Origin: an uncultured bacterium
GTDB lineage: Bacteria; Cyanobacteriota; Vampirovibrionia; Gastranaerophilales; Gastranaerophilaceae
DNA length: 64,000 nt
Reading direction: 5' to 3'
Assembly: GCA_950022695.1 (NCBI GenBank)
Contig: CATLLN010000001.1
Coordinates: forward strand, 1 to 64,000
Below, one piece after another: positions 54,375 through 63,286 of this stretch (position 1 is its first letter; each line of letters starts with the position of its first letter). The notes beneath the pieces are model-generated. The model searched no databases and had not been told where the DNA came from. It saw only the letters and a program-made list of their open reading frames with translations. The position numbers and the translations under genes were made by a program.

Positions 54375-54400
54375 AGAAAATAGCGTGAGCGTAATTTTCT
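54375..54400. other. Hairpin between priA and pcrA
   Basis: A 7-bp stem (54375-54381 with 54394-54400) lies between the converging genes. A second inverted segment (ATTCCG with CGGAAT, about 54319-54339) precedes it. A GAATxGACAAG unit occurs twice (about 54336 and 54366). These look like degenerate terminators or a small repeat. Confidence 0.4.
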
Positions 54401-54444
54401 GTTCTTACTTGGTGATTTAGTGATTTCAAAAATGTTTACATAAT

Positions 54445-56949
54445 CTAGAATTTCTTTAACTTCGCATATGATGCGTCCATGGCTTTTTTACCAAGTTTGC
54501 CAAAGTCGATTGTGTACATTACGCTGTCACCGACATTCAAAACATCTGTGATATGACCGATTCCCATCTTGTCGTGGAAAACGCGTTGACCGACTTCAAA
54601 AGTATCATCTACAAATTTGCTCTGCTCTCTTTCGCGTTCTTTTTGTTCGGCTTCAAGTCGTTGAGCTTCTTGCTGTCTGCGGCGTTCTTCCGCCATACGC
54701 TTAATTGCGTTATCTTTCATAAACGCATCAATTTTTTCCTGCTCACGTTTTTTATTGATTGCAGATTTAACCAAAATTGTACGCTGCGGTGTGCGGTTTG
54801 AAGCAGGCTTTTGATATGTCGGACGGCTTGAATTTGTTGAAGTCGATGATGCAAGTCCGCGTCTTTGAGGAGCTACAAAGTTTGAGCCAAATCCTGTTGA
54901 AGGTTTAATATAACCGTCAGAATCTGATTTTGCTTTAGCGGTTGTTACAGCGCTTCTGAATGTTGATTCACGGCTCAATCTACCTTCTGACTCCATTGAC
55001 TCAATCAGATTTGCAGGAATTTCTTCAATAAATCTTGACGGGTTGTAGTAGCGGTATTCTCCCCAGGTTTGGCGGCGTTTTGCTGATATTAAGTATAACT
55101 TTTCTTCAGCACGAGTTACACCTACATACATAAGTCGGCGTTCTTCTTCGACTTCGGAATTTGATTGAAGCGTACGCTGGCTCGGGAAAATCCCTTCATC
55201 CATTCCTGCAATAAATACGGTCGGAAATTCCAGACCTTTTGCCGCGTGGAGGGTCATCATTGTAATGTTATTTGTTTCGTTTTCCATTGAATCAAGGTCA
55301 GATACAAGTGCAACTTGCTGTAAGAATTCGCCAAGCAAATTATCTTCTTCTTCAGGGACAAATTCTTCTGCTACGTTTACAAGTTCCTGCAAGTTATTTA
55401 TATCATCCTGAAAATCCGGATTCGTTGCGGCTTTTGATTGTAATTCCGCTAAGTAGCCTGATTTTTCAATAACAAGGGTTACAAAATCTTTCAGGCTGTA
55501 TGCGCTTTGAGCGTCTTTAAATTTTTGAATTAAGCTTGCAAAATCTTTTAATTTTGAACGTGTTTTTGGTGCAATTTCAGAATCTTCGCAGATTTTAATT
55601 GCCTCAAACAGGCTTATGTCTTTTGAATTTGCAAAGTCAGACAGATTTTTTACTGTGGTGTCGCCGATTCCGCGTTTTGGAATATTTATTACGCGGCGTA
55701 AGCTTTGTGAGTCATCTGTGTTATTGATTAATTTTAAATAGCAAATTACTGTTTTAACCTCTGCGCGGTCGTAGAATTTTGTACCGCCATAGATTCTATA
55801 TGGTACACCTGTAGCCATACAAGCTTCTTCTAATGCACGGGACTGGTTGTTGGTTCTATATAGAATTGCAAATTGATTATAGTTACCTTTTGCGGTGCGT
55901 TTAATATTTGAAACAATGTAATTTGCTTCATCTGTTTCATCTGCGGCGATGTAATAGCTTAATTTTTCACCTTCACCTTTGTTTGAATACAGAACTTTTT
56001 CAACACGTTCGTCGTTGTTTTCAATAACTGCGTTTGCGGCGTTAAGGATACAAGCTGTTGAACGGTAATTCTGTTCGAGTTTAATCAGTTTTGTTTTAGG
56101 GTAATCCTTTTGAAAATTCATAATGATTGTAAAATCAGCTCCGCGCCAAGAGTAAATTGACTGGTCGACATCACCTACAACACATAATGAACGTTCATCC
56201 GGAACATCTTTTGACAGATTTGTATAAAGCATATTGACAAGATTATACTGTGCAAGGTTAGTGTCCTGATACTCATCGACCATAATATGCTGGAATCTTT
56301 CGTAATACTGACGACGGACTTCTTCGTTTTGTTCTAATAATTTAACTGTCAGCATCAACATATCATCAAAGTCGATAGCGTTATTATTGTTTAATGCTTT
56401 TTCGTATTCTTCGTAAATGGATGCGATTCTTTGGGATTTAAAATCTCTTGCGTAAGTTGCAAAAGTTGTTGCATCCTGCATTTTATTTTTCGCATTTGAA
56501 ATTACTGTTTTAACAAGCTTTGTCGGATAAACTTTTTCATCAAGATTAAGTTTTTTGATTGCTCTTGTAATTATTTGATTGGTATCTGAATCATCATAGA
56601 TTGTGAAATTTTTATCTAAGTTTTTGCCTGTTGCAGTATTATATTTGTCGATATTTTCGCGTAAAATTCTTCCGCAGATTCCGTGGAATGTACCGACCCA
56701 CATATATTTAACCGTATCTTCTCCGATGATTTTACCGATACGTTCTTTCATTTCTTTAGCTGCTTTGTTCGTAAATGTTACGGCTAAAATGTTTCTTGGT
56801 CTTACACCCTGACGAATCATGTATGCGATTCTTGTTGTTAAAACCTTTGTTTTACCTGAGCCTGCGCCTGCTAAAATCAATAGCGGACCTTGTGTTGTTT
56901 GTACAGCTTCCTTTTGTTCCTTATTAAGATTTTCTAATAGATTTTCCAT
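54445..56949 (-). CDS. pcrA: ATP-dependent DNA helicase PcrA/UvrD
   Basis: An 834-residue superfamily 1A 3'-5' helicase. Motifs in order are LNKEQKEAV (Q motif), LAGAGSGKTKVLT (Walker A), AVTFTNKAAKEMKER, MVDEYQDTN (Walker B), VVGDVDQSIYSWRGAD, LEQNYRSTACILNAAN, TMMTLHAAKGLEFPTVF and MYVGVTRAEEKLYL. The C-terminal GQRVFHDKMGIGHI is the PcrA RNA-polymerase-binding tail. ATG 56949 has GAAGAGGTC upstream; the longer frame to 56991 would overlap a promoter. Confidence 0.97.
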   Translation of the reverse strand: MENLLENLNKEQKEAVQTTQGPLLILAGAGSGKTKVLTTRIAYMIRQGVRPRNILAVTFTNKAAKEMKERIGKIIGEDTVKYMWVGTFHGICGRILRENIDKYNTATGKNLDKNFTIYDDSDTNQIITRAIKKLNLDEKVYPTKLVKTVISNAKNKMQDATTFATYARDFKSQRIASIYEEYEKALNNNNAIDFDDMLMLTVKLLEQNEEVRRQYYERFQHIMVDEYQDTNLAQYNLVNMLYTNLSKDVPDERSLCVVGDVDQSIYSWRGADFTIIMNFQKDYPKTKLIKLEQNYRSTACILNAANAVIENNDERVEKVLYSNKGEGEKLSYYIAADETDEANYIVSNIKRTAKGNYNQFAILYRTNNQSRALEEACMATGVPYRIYGGTKFYDRAEVKTVICYLKLINNTDDSQSLRRVINIPKRGIGDTTVKNLSDFANSKDISLFEAIKICEDSEIAPKTRSKLKDFASLIQKFKDAQSAYSLKDFVTLVIEKSGYLAELQSKAATNPDFQDDINNLQELVNVAEEFVPEEEDNLLGEFLQQVALVSDLDSMENETNNITMMTLHAAKGLEFPTVFIAGMDEGIFPSQRTLQSNSEVEEERRLMYVGVTRAEEKLYLISAKRRQTWGEYRYYNPSRFIEEIPANLIESMESEGRLSRESTFRSAVTTAKAKSDSDGYIKPSTGFGSNFVAPQRRGLASSTSTNSSRPTYQKPASNRTPQRTILVKSAINKKREQEKIDAFMKDNAIKRMAEERRRQQEAQRLEAEQKEREREQSKFVDDTFEVGQRVFHDKMGIGHITDVLNVGDSVMYTIDFGKLGKKAMDASYAKLKKF

Positions 56950-56975
56950 GACCTCTTCCCAAATCAAAAAAAATA

Positions 56976-56984
56976 TGATATAAT
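56976..56984 (+). promoter_or_regulatory. Extended -10 promoter (TGA-TATAAT)
   Basis: TGA-TATAAT, 49 bases upstream of the ATG at 57034, drives the SLOG/HEAT/EF-hand operon. It diverges from pcrA. Confidence 0.55.
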
Positions 56985-57033
56985 ACAGCATAGTTGAAAA
57001 ATGTAATTAATGCAATTAGAAGGTAAACAAAAA

Positions 57034-57630
57034 ATGACAGAAAGTGATATGGAAATTTTATTAAGCGCAGACGAAAACAGCGGAGATGTACAAAAGATTA
57101 TTGTTCCTATTGATGATGAAATGGATACAGTAAAATCAGATTCTCCAAATACTGTTGATGAGCTTGCAATGGAACTTGCAACTATTAAACAATCAGCAAA
57201 AAAAATCGCAATTATCGGAAGCCGTAATCTTCCTATCACACATCAGCAAATGATTGAAACTTTATCTACAGCTCTTGTTATGCAAGGTAATACAATCATT
57301 ACATCCGGTGGCTCTTCAGGTACAAACGCAGCTGCAATCCGCGGTGCTATGAAAGCTAATCCTGATAAATTATGTGTTATTCTGCCGCAAACTATCGGTC
57401 AGCAGCCGTCTGATGTGCAAGATCAGTTAATCGGTGTTCCTAATATTATTGAACATTCTGATCGCGCTATGATGACTTTAGCTGATGCTTCACGCGTTTG
57501 TAACAGAGAAATTATTGATGAATGTAATCAGTTAATCTGTTTCCTTTCTCATACAAGTAAAACTCTTCATAACGCAGTTCAATACGCTGAAGAAGGTCAT
57601 AAAGTTATTACAGTATTTTACTTAGATTAA
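57034..57630 (+). CDS. SLOG/DprA-like Rossmann-fold protein
   Basis: About 198 residues. After an acidic N-terminal region of about 55 residues comes a Rossmann-type domain: KKIAIIGSRNLPITHQQM, TIITSGGSSGTNAAAIRGAM, LCVILPQTIGQQ, and CNQLICFLSHTSKTLHNAVQYAEEGHKVITVFYLD. This is the nucleotide-binding SLOG/DprA-LOG architecture, but it lacks the DNA-binding extensions of DprA. The ATG at 57034 is preferred over 57010 because GAAGGT lies ten bases upstream. First gene of a three-gene operon. Confidence 0.82.
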   Translation: MTESDMEILLSADENSGDVQKIIVPIDDEMDTVKSDSPNTVDELAMELATIKQSAKKIAIIGSRNLPITHQQMIETLSTALVMQGNTIITSGGSSGTNAAAIRGAMKANPDKLCVILPQTIGQQPSDVQDQLIGVPNIIEHSDRAMMTLADASRVCNREIIDECNQLICFLSHTSKTLHNAVQYAEEGHKVITVFYLD

Positions 57631-57643
57631 TCAGGTTTTCTTT

Positions 57644-58813
57644 ATGAGTGATAAATTAAAGAAATTGACAGGCAAAAATCCTAATGATTTTGAGCCTGTA
57701 GCTTATAGTCTTATAAATAATCCTGATGTAGATCTTTTTTGTGAACTCGTTGAAAAAGACGATTTCCTTTTTGATTTTGTAAAACAAAATGTCGCATCAA
57801 GGCTTGAAAAAGTTTGTAATGAATTAAATTACCTTAATTTGTTAAATTTTTTAAAATATTATTCTCCCTCGTACGAAGATTTTATAATATCGACACTTGT
57901 AAAGTACGCTGATGAAGATTTAACAGATAAAATGCTTGAATTGTTTGAAAACGGTACAGATGATGAAAAAACTTACTGCGCAAAATATTTTTCATATATT
58001 CAAGACCCGCTTTCGCTGGATTTTTTGAAAGAAAATGCGTATAGTCAAAATTCAGCACTTGCTTCTAATTGTGCCTCTACATTAGGAATCTTAAATGATG
58101 TTGAGTCTTATAATAAAGCAATTTTAATGTTGGATTCTGATGATGAATTTATTCGCTTAGATGGAGCAAAATTTCTCGTCTCTTACGGTAATAAAAACGC
58201 AGTTCCAACGATAATTTCCGCAATTAAAAAGTCCTCTATGGCTGAAAATATGGCAGGTGAATTACTATATTTGACAGACTTATTTACTGTTTATAAAAAT
58301 AATCAACGCGAAGGATTATATATTGCAAATCTTATTATAAACGGACTTGGTGAAATCTTAGGACTTGCTCAGGTTTTCGATTTTCAGCTTTATGAATTTT
58401 TAGAAATGGTTATAAAATCACCAAAAACCTCTTCTTCTGCCGCAGTTTTACTAAATGCCGCAGATAAGTTTGAAACACTGACTGAAAATGATGAGTATTT
58501 GTTTGATGAAACAAAAGAAACAAAACAAGAAATTCATGATATCAAAAAGCTTTTATCCGGAATTGCTATGAGTGTTTTGTACGGATTGATAGATGAAGAA
58601 TTAAATGAAAAAAGTGAATTTATATTTACTGCACTGGAATTTACTGAAAACGAAGAAAGTATAAGAATGCTTTTAAAATCCTCAAATCCTGCAATTGTAA
58701 TTAAGGCTCTTGAGGTTTTAAAGCAATTCGAATCCTTAACATCAGATGATAAAAATACTGCTTTAAATTCTGTTGTTGATGAAAATATAAAAAATGTAAT
58801 TCTGGCAATATAG
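57644..58813 (+). CDS. HEAT-repeat-like protein (389 aa)
   Basis: 389 residues of paired helices typical of HEAT/ARM repeats: DEKTYCAKYFSYIQDPLSLDFLKENAYSQ, ASNCASTLGILNDVESYNKAI, FIRLDGAKFLVSYGNKNAVPTI and PAIVIKALEVLKQFESL. Soluble, acidic, no catalytic motif. It begins 13 bases after the SLOG gene and ends 11 bases before the EF-hand gene. Probably a scaffold; partners unknown. It resembles in architecture the 531-aa protein at 34646. Confidence 0.78.
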   Translation: MSDKLKKLTGKNPNDFEPVAYSLINNPDVDLFCELVEKDDFLFDFVKQNVASRLEKVCNELNYLNLLNFLKYYSPSYEDFIISTLVKYADEDLTDKMLELFENGTDDEKTYCAKYFSYIQDPLSLDFLKENAYSQNSALASNCASTLGILNDVESYNKAILMLDSDDEFIRLDGAKFLVSYGNKNAVPTIISAIKKSSMAENMAGELLYLTDLFTVYKNNQREGLYIANLIINGLGEILGLAQVFDFQLYEFLEMVIKSPKTSSSAAVLLNAADKFETLTENDEYLFDETKETKQEIHDIKKLLSGIAMSVLYGLIDEELNEKSEFIFTALEFTENEESIRMLLKSSNPAIVIKALEVLKQFESLTSDDKNTALNSVVDENIKNVILAI

Positions 58814-58824
58814 GAGAATAGCTT

Positions 58825-59145
58825 ATGCGTTATATTATTACTCAGGAAAGAAACAATGTACCGGCTGGATTTCGTAATCTTACAGATGAAGAGATCGCAA
58901 AAGATTTTTTGAAAATGGATGTTGATAAAAGTTATTTCATTTCAAAAAATGAATGGATGTTGAATTTTATAAAATTATTGGGTAATGATTTATCATCTTT
59001 AGAAAAAGATGGACCGGATTCTCTTATGACAAAGATTCGTGAATTATCTGATGAATTTGATAAATATGATTTAGACGGAAATAAATATATTGATTATATC
59101 GAATATAAAAATTTCTTATCAGATAATATTTACATTTCGGAATAA
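58825..59145 (+). CDS. EF-hand calcium-binding protein
   Basis: A 106-residue protein with two full EF-hand loops: DVDKSYFISKNE (32-43) and DLDGNKYIDYIE (82-93). Both have acidic or oxygen-bearing residues at loop positions 1, 3, 5, 9 and 12, so calcium binding is likely. No signal peptide, so it would sense cytoplasmic calcium. GGAGAA precedes the ATG. Third gene of the operon with the SLOG and HEAT proteins. Confidence 0.88.
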   Translation: MRYIITQERNNVPAGFRNLTDEEIAKDFLKMDVDKSYFISKNEWMLNFIKLLGNDLSSLEKDGPDSLMTKIRELSDEFDKYDLDGNKYIDYIEYKNFLSDNIYISE

Positions 59146-59213
59146 CAATATATAAAATTCTACAAAAGCTTTCCTGCATGGAAGATCCGTCGGAAGCAGA
59201 TGAATTATAAATA

Positions 59214-59245
59214 AAAAACAGGCTACGGATAATGTCCGTAGCCTG
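59214..59245 (-). terminator. Intrinsic terminator of secF
   Basis: An 11-bp perfect stem (59219-59229 with 59235-59245) is followed on the minus strand by TTTTTTATTT, 20 bases after the secF stop. Confidence 0.85.
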
Positions 59246-59264
59246 AAATTTTGTATGTGGTAAA

Positions 59265-60236
59265 CTAAGCTGCAGGTTGAGCTTTTTTACCTTTTCTTTC
59301 TTCCCAGAAATCAACAATCATACTGCAGAAGAAAATACTTGAATAAACACCGACAATTACGCCTAACATCATAGCTAAAACGAAGTCTTTTGTAGTTACT
59401 CCGCCAAAGAAGTATAATGCTGCAAGTGTTATAAATACTGTCAATGAAGTATTTATACTTCTTGCAAGTGTTTGGTTAACTGATGCGTCAACGATTTCTC
59501 CAAATGTCATTTTCTTACCGTAATATCTTAAGTTTTCACGGATTCTGTCGAATGTTACGATAGTATCGTTAATTGAAAAACCGATAATTGTTAAGATAGC
59601 AGTAAGGAATAATCCATCAATTTGTACATCACAGAATATTCCAAGTAATGAAAATACCCCTGTTACAAATAAGACATCGTGTACAAGTCCTAGTATTGCC
59701 GCAACCGCGTATTCAAATTTGAATCTTAATGAAATATAAACAATCATACCTAAAATTGCAAGTGCTAAGGCAATTAAAGACATTTTGAACAATTCTTTAC
59801 CAAGAGTCGGACCGACAGATGATACTTGAATAAGTTCGGCATCTTTATATTCACTTTTTACTGTGTTTGTAATTTGTTCAGCTGTTTCAGAACCTTCATC
59901 AATAAATTTAGTTCTGATAGAAATTACTGATTTAATATTGTTATTTTCAGCAGTCGGGTTAACATTAAGAATTTGGATGTAAGGGTTTTGAACACCTATT
60001 TTATCTAAATCTTCTCTTGTTTTAGATACTGCTTCGTTATCTATTGTTTCCGGAACACCGTATTGAAGAATTGTTCCGCCTGTGTAGTCGATACCAACTT
60101 TAACAGGAGCGTGTGTCGGGTATGTCACCATTGAATAAATCATAGCTGCAATTCCCGGTAAAAGTAAGCATGCGGATAATATCATCCAAAGAACTCTGTA
60201 TTTTACAACATGCACTGTTTTATTGAAATTAAACAT
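59265..60236 (-). CDS. secF: Protein translocase subunit SecF
   Basis: A 323-residue inner-membrane partner of SecD that uses the proton gradient to complete export. It has about six membrane helices, GIDYTGGTILQYG, SVGPTLGKEL, FSINDTIVTFDRIRENLR and TRSINTSLTVF-like LARSINTSLTV. GAGGT precedes the ATG. It follows secD by 21 bases in the same operon. Confidence 0.96.
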   Translation of the reverse strand: MFNFNKTVHVVKYRVLWMILSACLLLPGIAAMIYSMVTYPTHAPVKVGIDYTGGTILQYGVPETIDNEAVSKTREDLDKIGVQNPYIQILNVNPTAENNNIKSVISIRTKFIDEGSETAEQITNTVKSEYKDAELIQVSSVGPTLGKELFKMSLIALALAILGMIVYISLRFKFEYAVAAILGLVHDVLFVTGVFSLLGIFCDVQIDGLFLTAILTIIGFSINDTIVTFDRIRENLRYYGKKMTFGEIVDASVNQTLARSINTSLTVFITLAALYFFGGVTTKDFVLAMMLGVIVGVYSSIFFCSMIVDFWEERKGKKAQPAA

Positions 60237-60257
60237 TTTATATTTACCTCAACTTTC

Positions 60258-61589
60258 CTAGTCTAAAACCCCGAAACGTGCTTTTTCACGTTTGGTTTCT
60301 TGTACTTCATAACCTTTTCCGATTTCGTCTTTAGATAGACCGAATAATGCAGGATATTTTAATTCTCCTGTACCAAAGATTAAGTGCATGAAGTTTTTAG
60401 TAACGGTAATTGCTGTGAACATTGAAACAATTACACCAAGAGCAAGTGTTAAGGCAAAACCTTTAACAACGCTTGTTCCTAAGAAATACAGGATTACACA
60501 AGCAAGAACGGTTGTCATGTTTGAATCGAAAATACTTGTGAAGGCTCTGTCAAAACCTGAATTTATTGCAGTAAATAAGTTTCTGCCTGCTTTCAATTCT
60601 TCTTTTGTTCTTTCAAAAATCAGGATGTTAGCATCAACAGCCATACCGACAGACAGAATGAAACCTGCAATACCAGCCAGTGTTAATGTAACCGGAATAA
60701 TTTTGAATAGTGCAAAAAGTATTAAAGCATAGATTACAAGTGCAATGTCAGCAATGAAGCCCGGTAATCTGTAGTAAAATACCATAAATATCATAACAAG
60801 TCCGATACCTAAAAGACCTGCAAATTTGGATTTTTCTATACTGTCAGCACCTAGTGTTGGTCCAACAGTGTTTTCTTGAATAATATCAGATGGTACAGGA
60901 AGTGCTCCAGCATTAAGGAGGTTAACCATTCTTTCTGCTTCTTCGTATGCAAAACCGGAAGAACCGCCGGAAATTTCAGCACGTCCGCCAAAAATTGCTT
61001 CTCTGATTACCGGTGCTGAGATTTCTTCGCCGTCAAAGAAAATTGCCATTTGTTCACCAACTAATTTTTGGGTTAGTTCGGCAAATTTTGTAGCACCTTT
61101 TCCGTTGAATTCAAGAGAAACTGTCCACTGACCTGTTTGATCAGAACCGATTGATGCTGATTTTAAGTCTTCACCGGTTAAACCTGTAGATTCCCATAAT
61201 AGCAAACCTTTTTCGTCTCTTGCCGGTTTTTTATTAGCATCAAATACGGGCTGTTTGAATTCTAACTGTGCAGTTTTACCTAAAAATGCTTCAGCTTCTT
61301 TAAGGTCTGTTACGTTAGGAATTTCGACAATAAGTCTTTTGTCGCCGACTTGAGCAACGCTTGTTTCGGATACCCCTAATTTGTTTACACGGCTTTCGAT
61401 TGCATATTGTAAACGATTCATAACTTCAGGAGTAATTTTTCTGACTGAGTCTGTAGTTTTTGCTTCAAGCATAATTCTTGAACCGCCTACAAGATCAAGT
61501 CCGAGTTTTGTTGGTTTTTTGTAGATTGTAAAGACACATGCTATGACAATTGCTACAATTACCCAAAACATAATAATCTTGTTTTTCAA
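60258..61589 (-). CDS. secD: Protein translocase subunit SecD
   Basis: A 443-residue export motor with six membrane helices and a large P1 domain. LGLDLVGGSRIMLEA, ESRVNKLGVSE, RLIVEIPNV, TVGPTLGADSIEKS and GMAVDANILIFERTKEEL are the SecD motifs. GAGGGT precedes the ATG. It is upstream of secF and downstream of dapA with a 72-bp gap. Confidence 0.97.
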   Translation of the reverse strand: MKNKIIMFWVIVAIVIACVFTIYKKPTKLGLDLVGGSRIMLEAKTTDSVRKITPEVMNRLQYAIESRVNKLGVSETSVAQVGDKRLIVEIPNVTDLKEAEAFLGKTAQLEFKQPVFDANKKPARDEKGLLLWESTGLTGEDLKSASIGSDQTGQWTVSLEFNGKGATKFAELTQKLVGEQMAIFFDGEEISAPVIREAIFGGRAEISGGSSGFAYEEAERMVNLLNAGALPVPSDIIQENTVGPTLGADSIEKSKFAGLLGIGLVMIFMVFYYRLPGFIADIALVIYALILFALFKIIPVTLTLAGIAGFILSVGMAVDANILIFERTKEELKAGRNLFTAINSGFDRAFTSIFDSNMTTVLACVILYFLGTSVVKGFALTLALGVIVSMFTAITVTKNFMHLIFGTGELKYPALFGLSKDEIGKGYEVQETKREKARFGVLD

Positions 61590-61661
61590 TTTTTTACCCT
61601 CTTATATGTACTACTTTTACTGTTTTTATTATGATGATAAGTCAAAGTTGATAAAAATGAA

Positions 61662-62570
61662 CTAGCCCTCTTCGCTTAATTCTGCTTTAACACTATCAAT
61701 TATTTTGAATAATTCGATTTTTTCTTCGTCTGATAACACGGCTAATGGTTTTCTTACATAATCGTGTATTAACCCTTTATAAGCCAATGCTGACTTAACA
61801 GGAACCGGATTAGGCGCCATAAATAATTTTCTGAATACCGGATAAAGTTTTTTGTGCATATTTCTTGCTGCAATTAATTCACCTGATTTAAAGTTTCTAA
61901 TCATTGATTTAATTTCAGAACCGAAAATGTGAGATGCAACAGAGATAACTCCGTGAGCGCCTAATGACAACATCGGAAGTGTTAAGCTGTCATCACCTGA
62001 ATATATAACAAAGTTTTCAGGACATAGCATTTTTAACTCTGTTACTTTATCCATATCAGGGAAGCTTTGTTTTAAACCTACGATGTTATTATATTTTTCT
62101 GCCAAAAATGCGACTGTTTCAGGAAGCATATTAACCCCTGTTCTACCTGGAATATTGTATAAAATAATTGGTAAATCAGTGCTTTCTGCAATAGCTGAAA
62201 AGTGTTCAATCATACCTTTCTGGTTCGGTTTGTTATAGTATGGTACAACTGATAAAATTGCATCCACTTCTTCTTTTTGTGCAAATTTTGTGTATTCAAT
62301 AGCAGAAGCTGTAGAATTTGAGCCTGCGCCAAGAATAATTTTAGCTTTATTTGCAACCGCTCTTTTTACGGAATTTACCAGTTCAATTTCTTCTTCGTTA
62401 GTTAATGTAGGAGATTCTCCTGTGGTTCCGGCAACAAGAATAGCATCACTTCCGGAACTGATTAAATGTGCTGCAAGAGATTCTACTTTATCGTAATCAA
62501 TAGCGCCTGATTTTTCCATAGGCGTTACCATAGCTGTAATAACCTCTCCGCAATCATATCTTAGTGCCAT
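61662..62570 (-). CDS. dapA: 4-hydroxy-tetrahydrodipicolinate synthase
   Basis: DapA condenses pyruvate and aspartate semialdehyde for lysine and diaminopimelate. The 302-residue TIM barrel has VAGTTGESPTLTNEEE, VVPYYNKPNQKGM, LYNIPGRTGVNM and the Schiff-base lysine in IVGLKQS, with YSGDDSLTLPML after it. GAGGAT precedes the ATG. Divergent from lptC. Confidence 0.96.
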   Translation of the reverse strand: MALRYDCGEVITAMVTPMEKSGAIDYDKVESLAAHLISSGSDAILVAGTTGESPTLTNEEEIELVNSVKRAVANKAKIILGAGSNSTASAIEYTKFAQKEEVDAILSVVPYYNKPNQKGMIEHFSAIAESTDLPIILYNIPGRTGVNMLPETVAFLAEKYNNIVGLKQSFPDMDKVTELKMLCPENFVIYSGDDSLTLPMLSLGAHGVISVASHIFGSEIKSMIRNFKSGELIAARNMHKKLYPVFRKLFMAPNPVPVKSALAYKGLIHDYVRKPLAVLSDEEKIELFKIIDSVKAELSEEG

Positions 62571-62687
62571 ATATATATCCTCTTCCCTAATCTATAACAC
62601 ATTAATTATAGTACAAAAGTAATAATAGTGTGTAAATATTAAGATATTTAATTATTACGGCAGAAAATTTTATTTTGTAATCTTTTG

Positions 62688-62696
62688 TGTTAAAAT
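62688..62696 (+). promoter_or_regulatory. Extended -10 promoter (TGT-TAAAAT), near-leaderless
   Basis: TGT-TAAAAT ends seven bases before the ATG at 62704, with no ribosome site between. Confidence 0.5.
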
Positions 62697-62703
62697 TTTG
62701 AAT

Positions 62704-63285
62704 ATGAAATGGAATGATTTACCGAAGAAAAAAAGGTTATATGCAGCTGCATTATTGACTATCGGAGGGGTATTAGCCTGGGCTTTTATTACTGCCGGTA
62801 TTATTACACATGATTTTAACCGTAAGCAGCTGGAATCCCGTGGAGATGAGCAGGAAGCTGTTGTGAACGGTATAATTTTGACTGAAACAAAAGATGACCA
62901 AAAATACTGGGAAATATACGGTGAAACCGGAAAATGGGACAGCTCAAACGGGGTAGCTCAGTTAAATAAAGTTATCGGAAATTTCTATAAAGATAATGAA
63001 GTTTCGATGAGTTTTGAATCTTCAAAAGGTACTTATAATTCAAAAGAAGGTGATATAACTCTTCATGAAGATACTTTTATTGTCTTAAAAGACGGGATTA
63101 CATTAAATGCCGATAACCTTCATTGGATAAATTCGCACACGCCTATTGTTGCGGAAGGGCATGTTAAAATTCAAAAAGGAAAAGAATTACTTTCAACTGC
63201 GGATAAAATCGTAATCAGTCCGGAGTATGACAGTTTTAAAATAATCGGAAACACTGTTTCAAAAGTTTATGAGGATAAAAAATAG
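62704..63285 (+). CDS. lptC: LPS export protein LptC-like
   Basis: About 193 residues with one N-terminal membrane helix (YAAALLTIGGVLAWAFITAG) and a periplasmic beta-jellyroll (YWEIYGETGKWDSS; GTYNSKEGDITLHEDTFIVLKDGITLNADNLHW). This is the LptC fold, which passes lipopolysaccharide from the inner-membrane ABC exporter to LptA. It is directly upstream of lptA. ATG 62704 is preferred over the TTG at 62698. Confidence 0.88.
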   Translation: MKWNDLPKKKRLYAAALLTIGGVLAWAFITAGIITHDFNRKQLESRGDEQEAVVNGIILTETKDDQKYWEIYGETGKWDSSNGVAQLNKVIGNFYKDNEVSMSFESSKGTYNSKEGDITLHEDTFIVLKDGITLNADNLHWINSHTPIVAEGHVKIQKGKELLSTADKIVISPEYDSFKIIGNTVSKVYEDKK

Positions 63286-63286
63286 T

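Noticed and set aside
56949-56991. N-terminal extension of PcrA
   Set aside because: It would overlap the divergent TGA-TATAAT promoter and lacks the ribosome site present before 56949.
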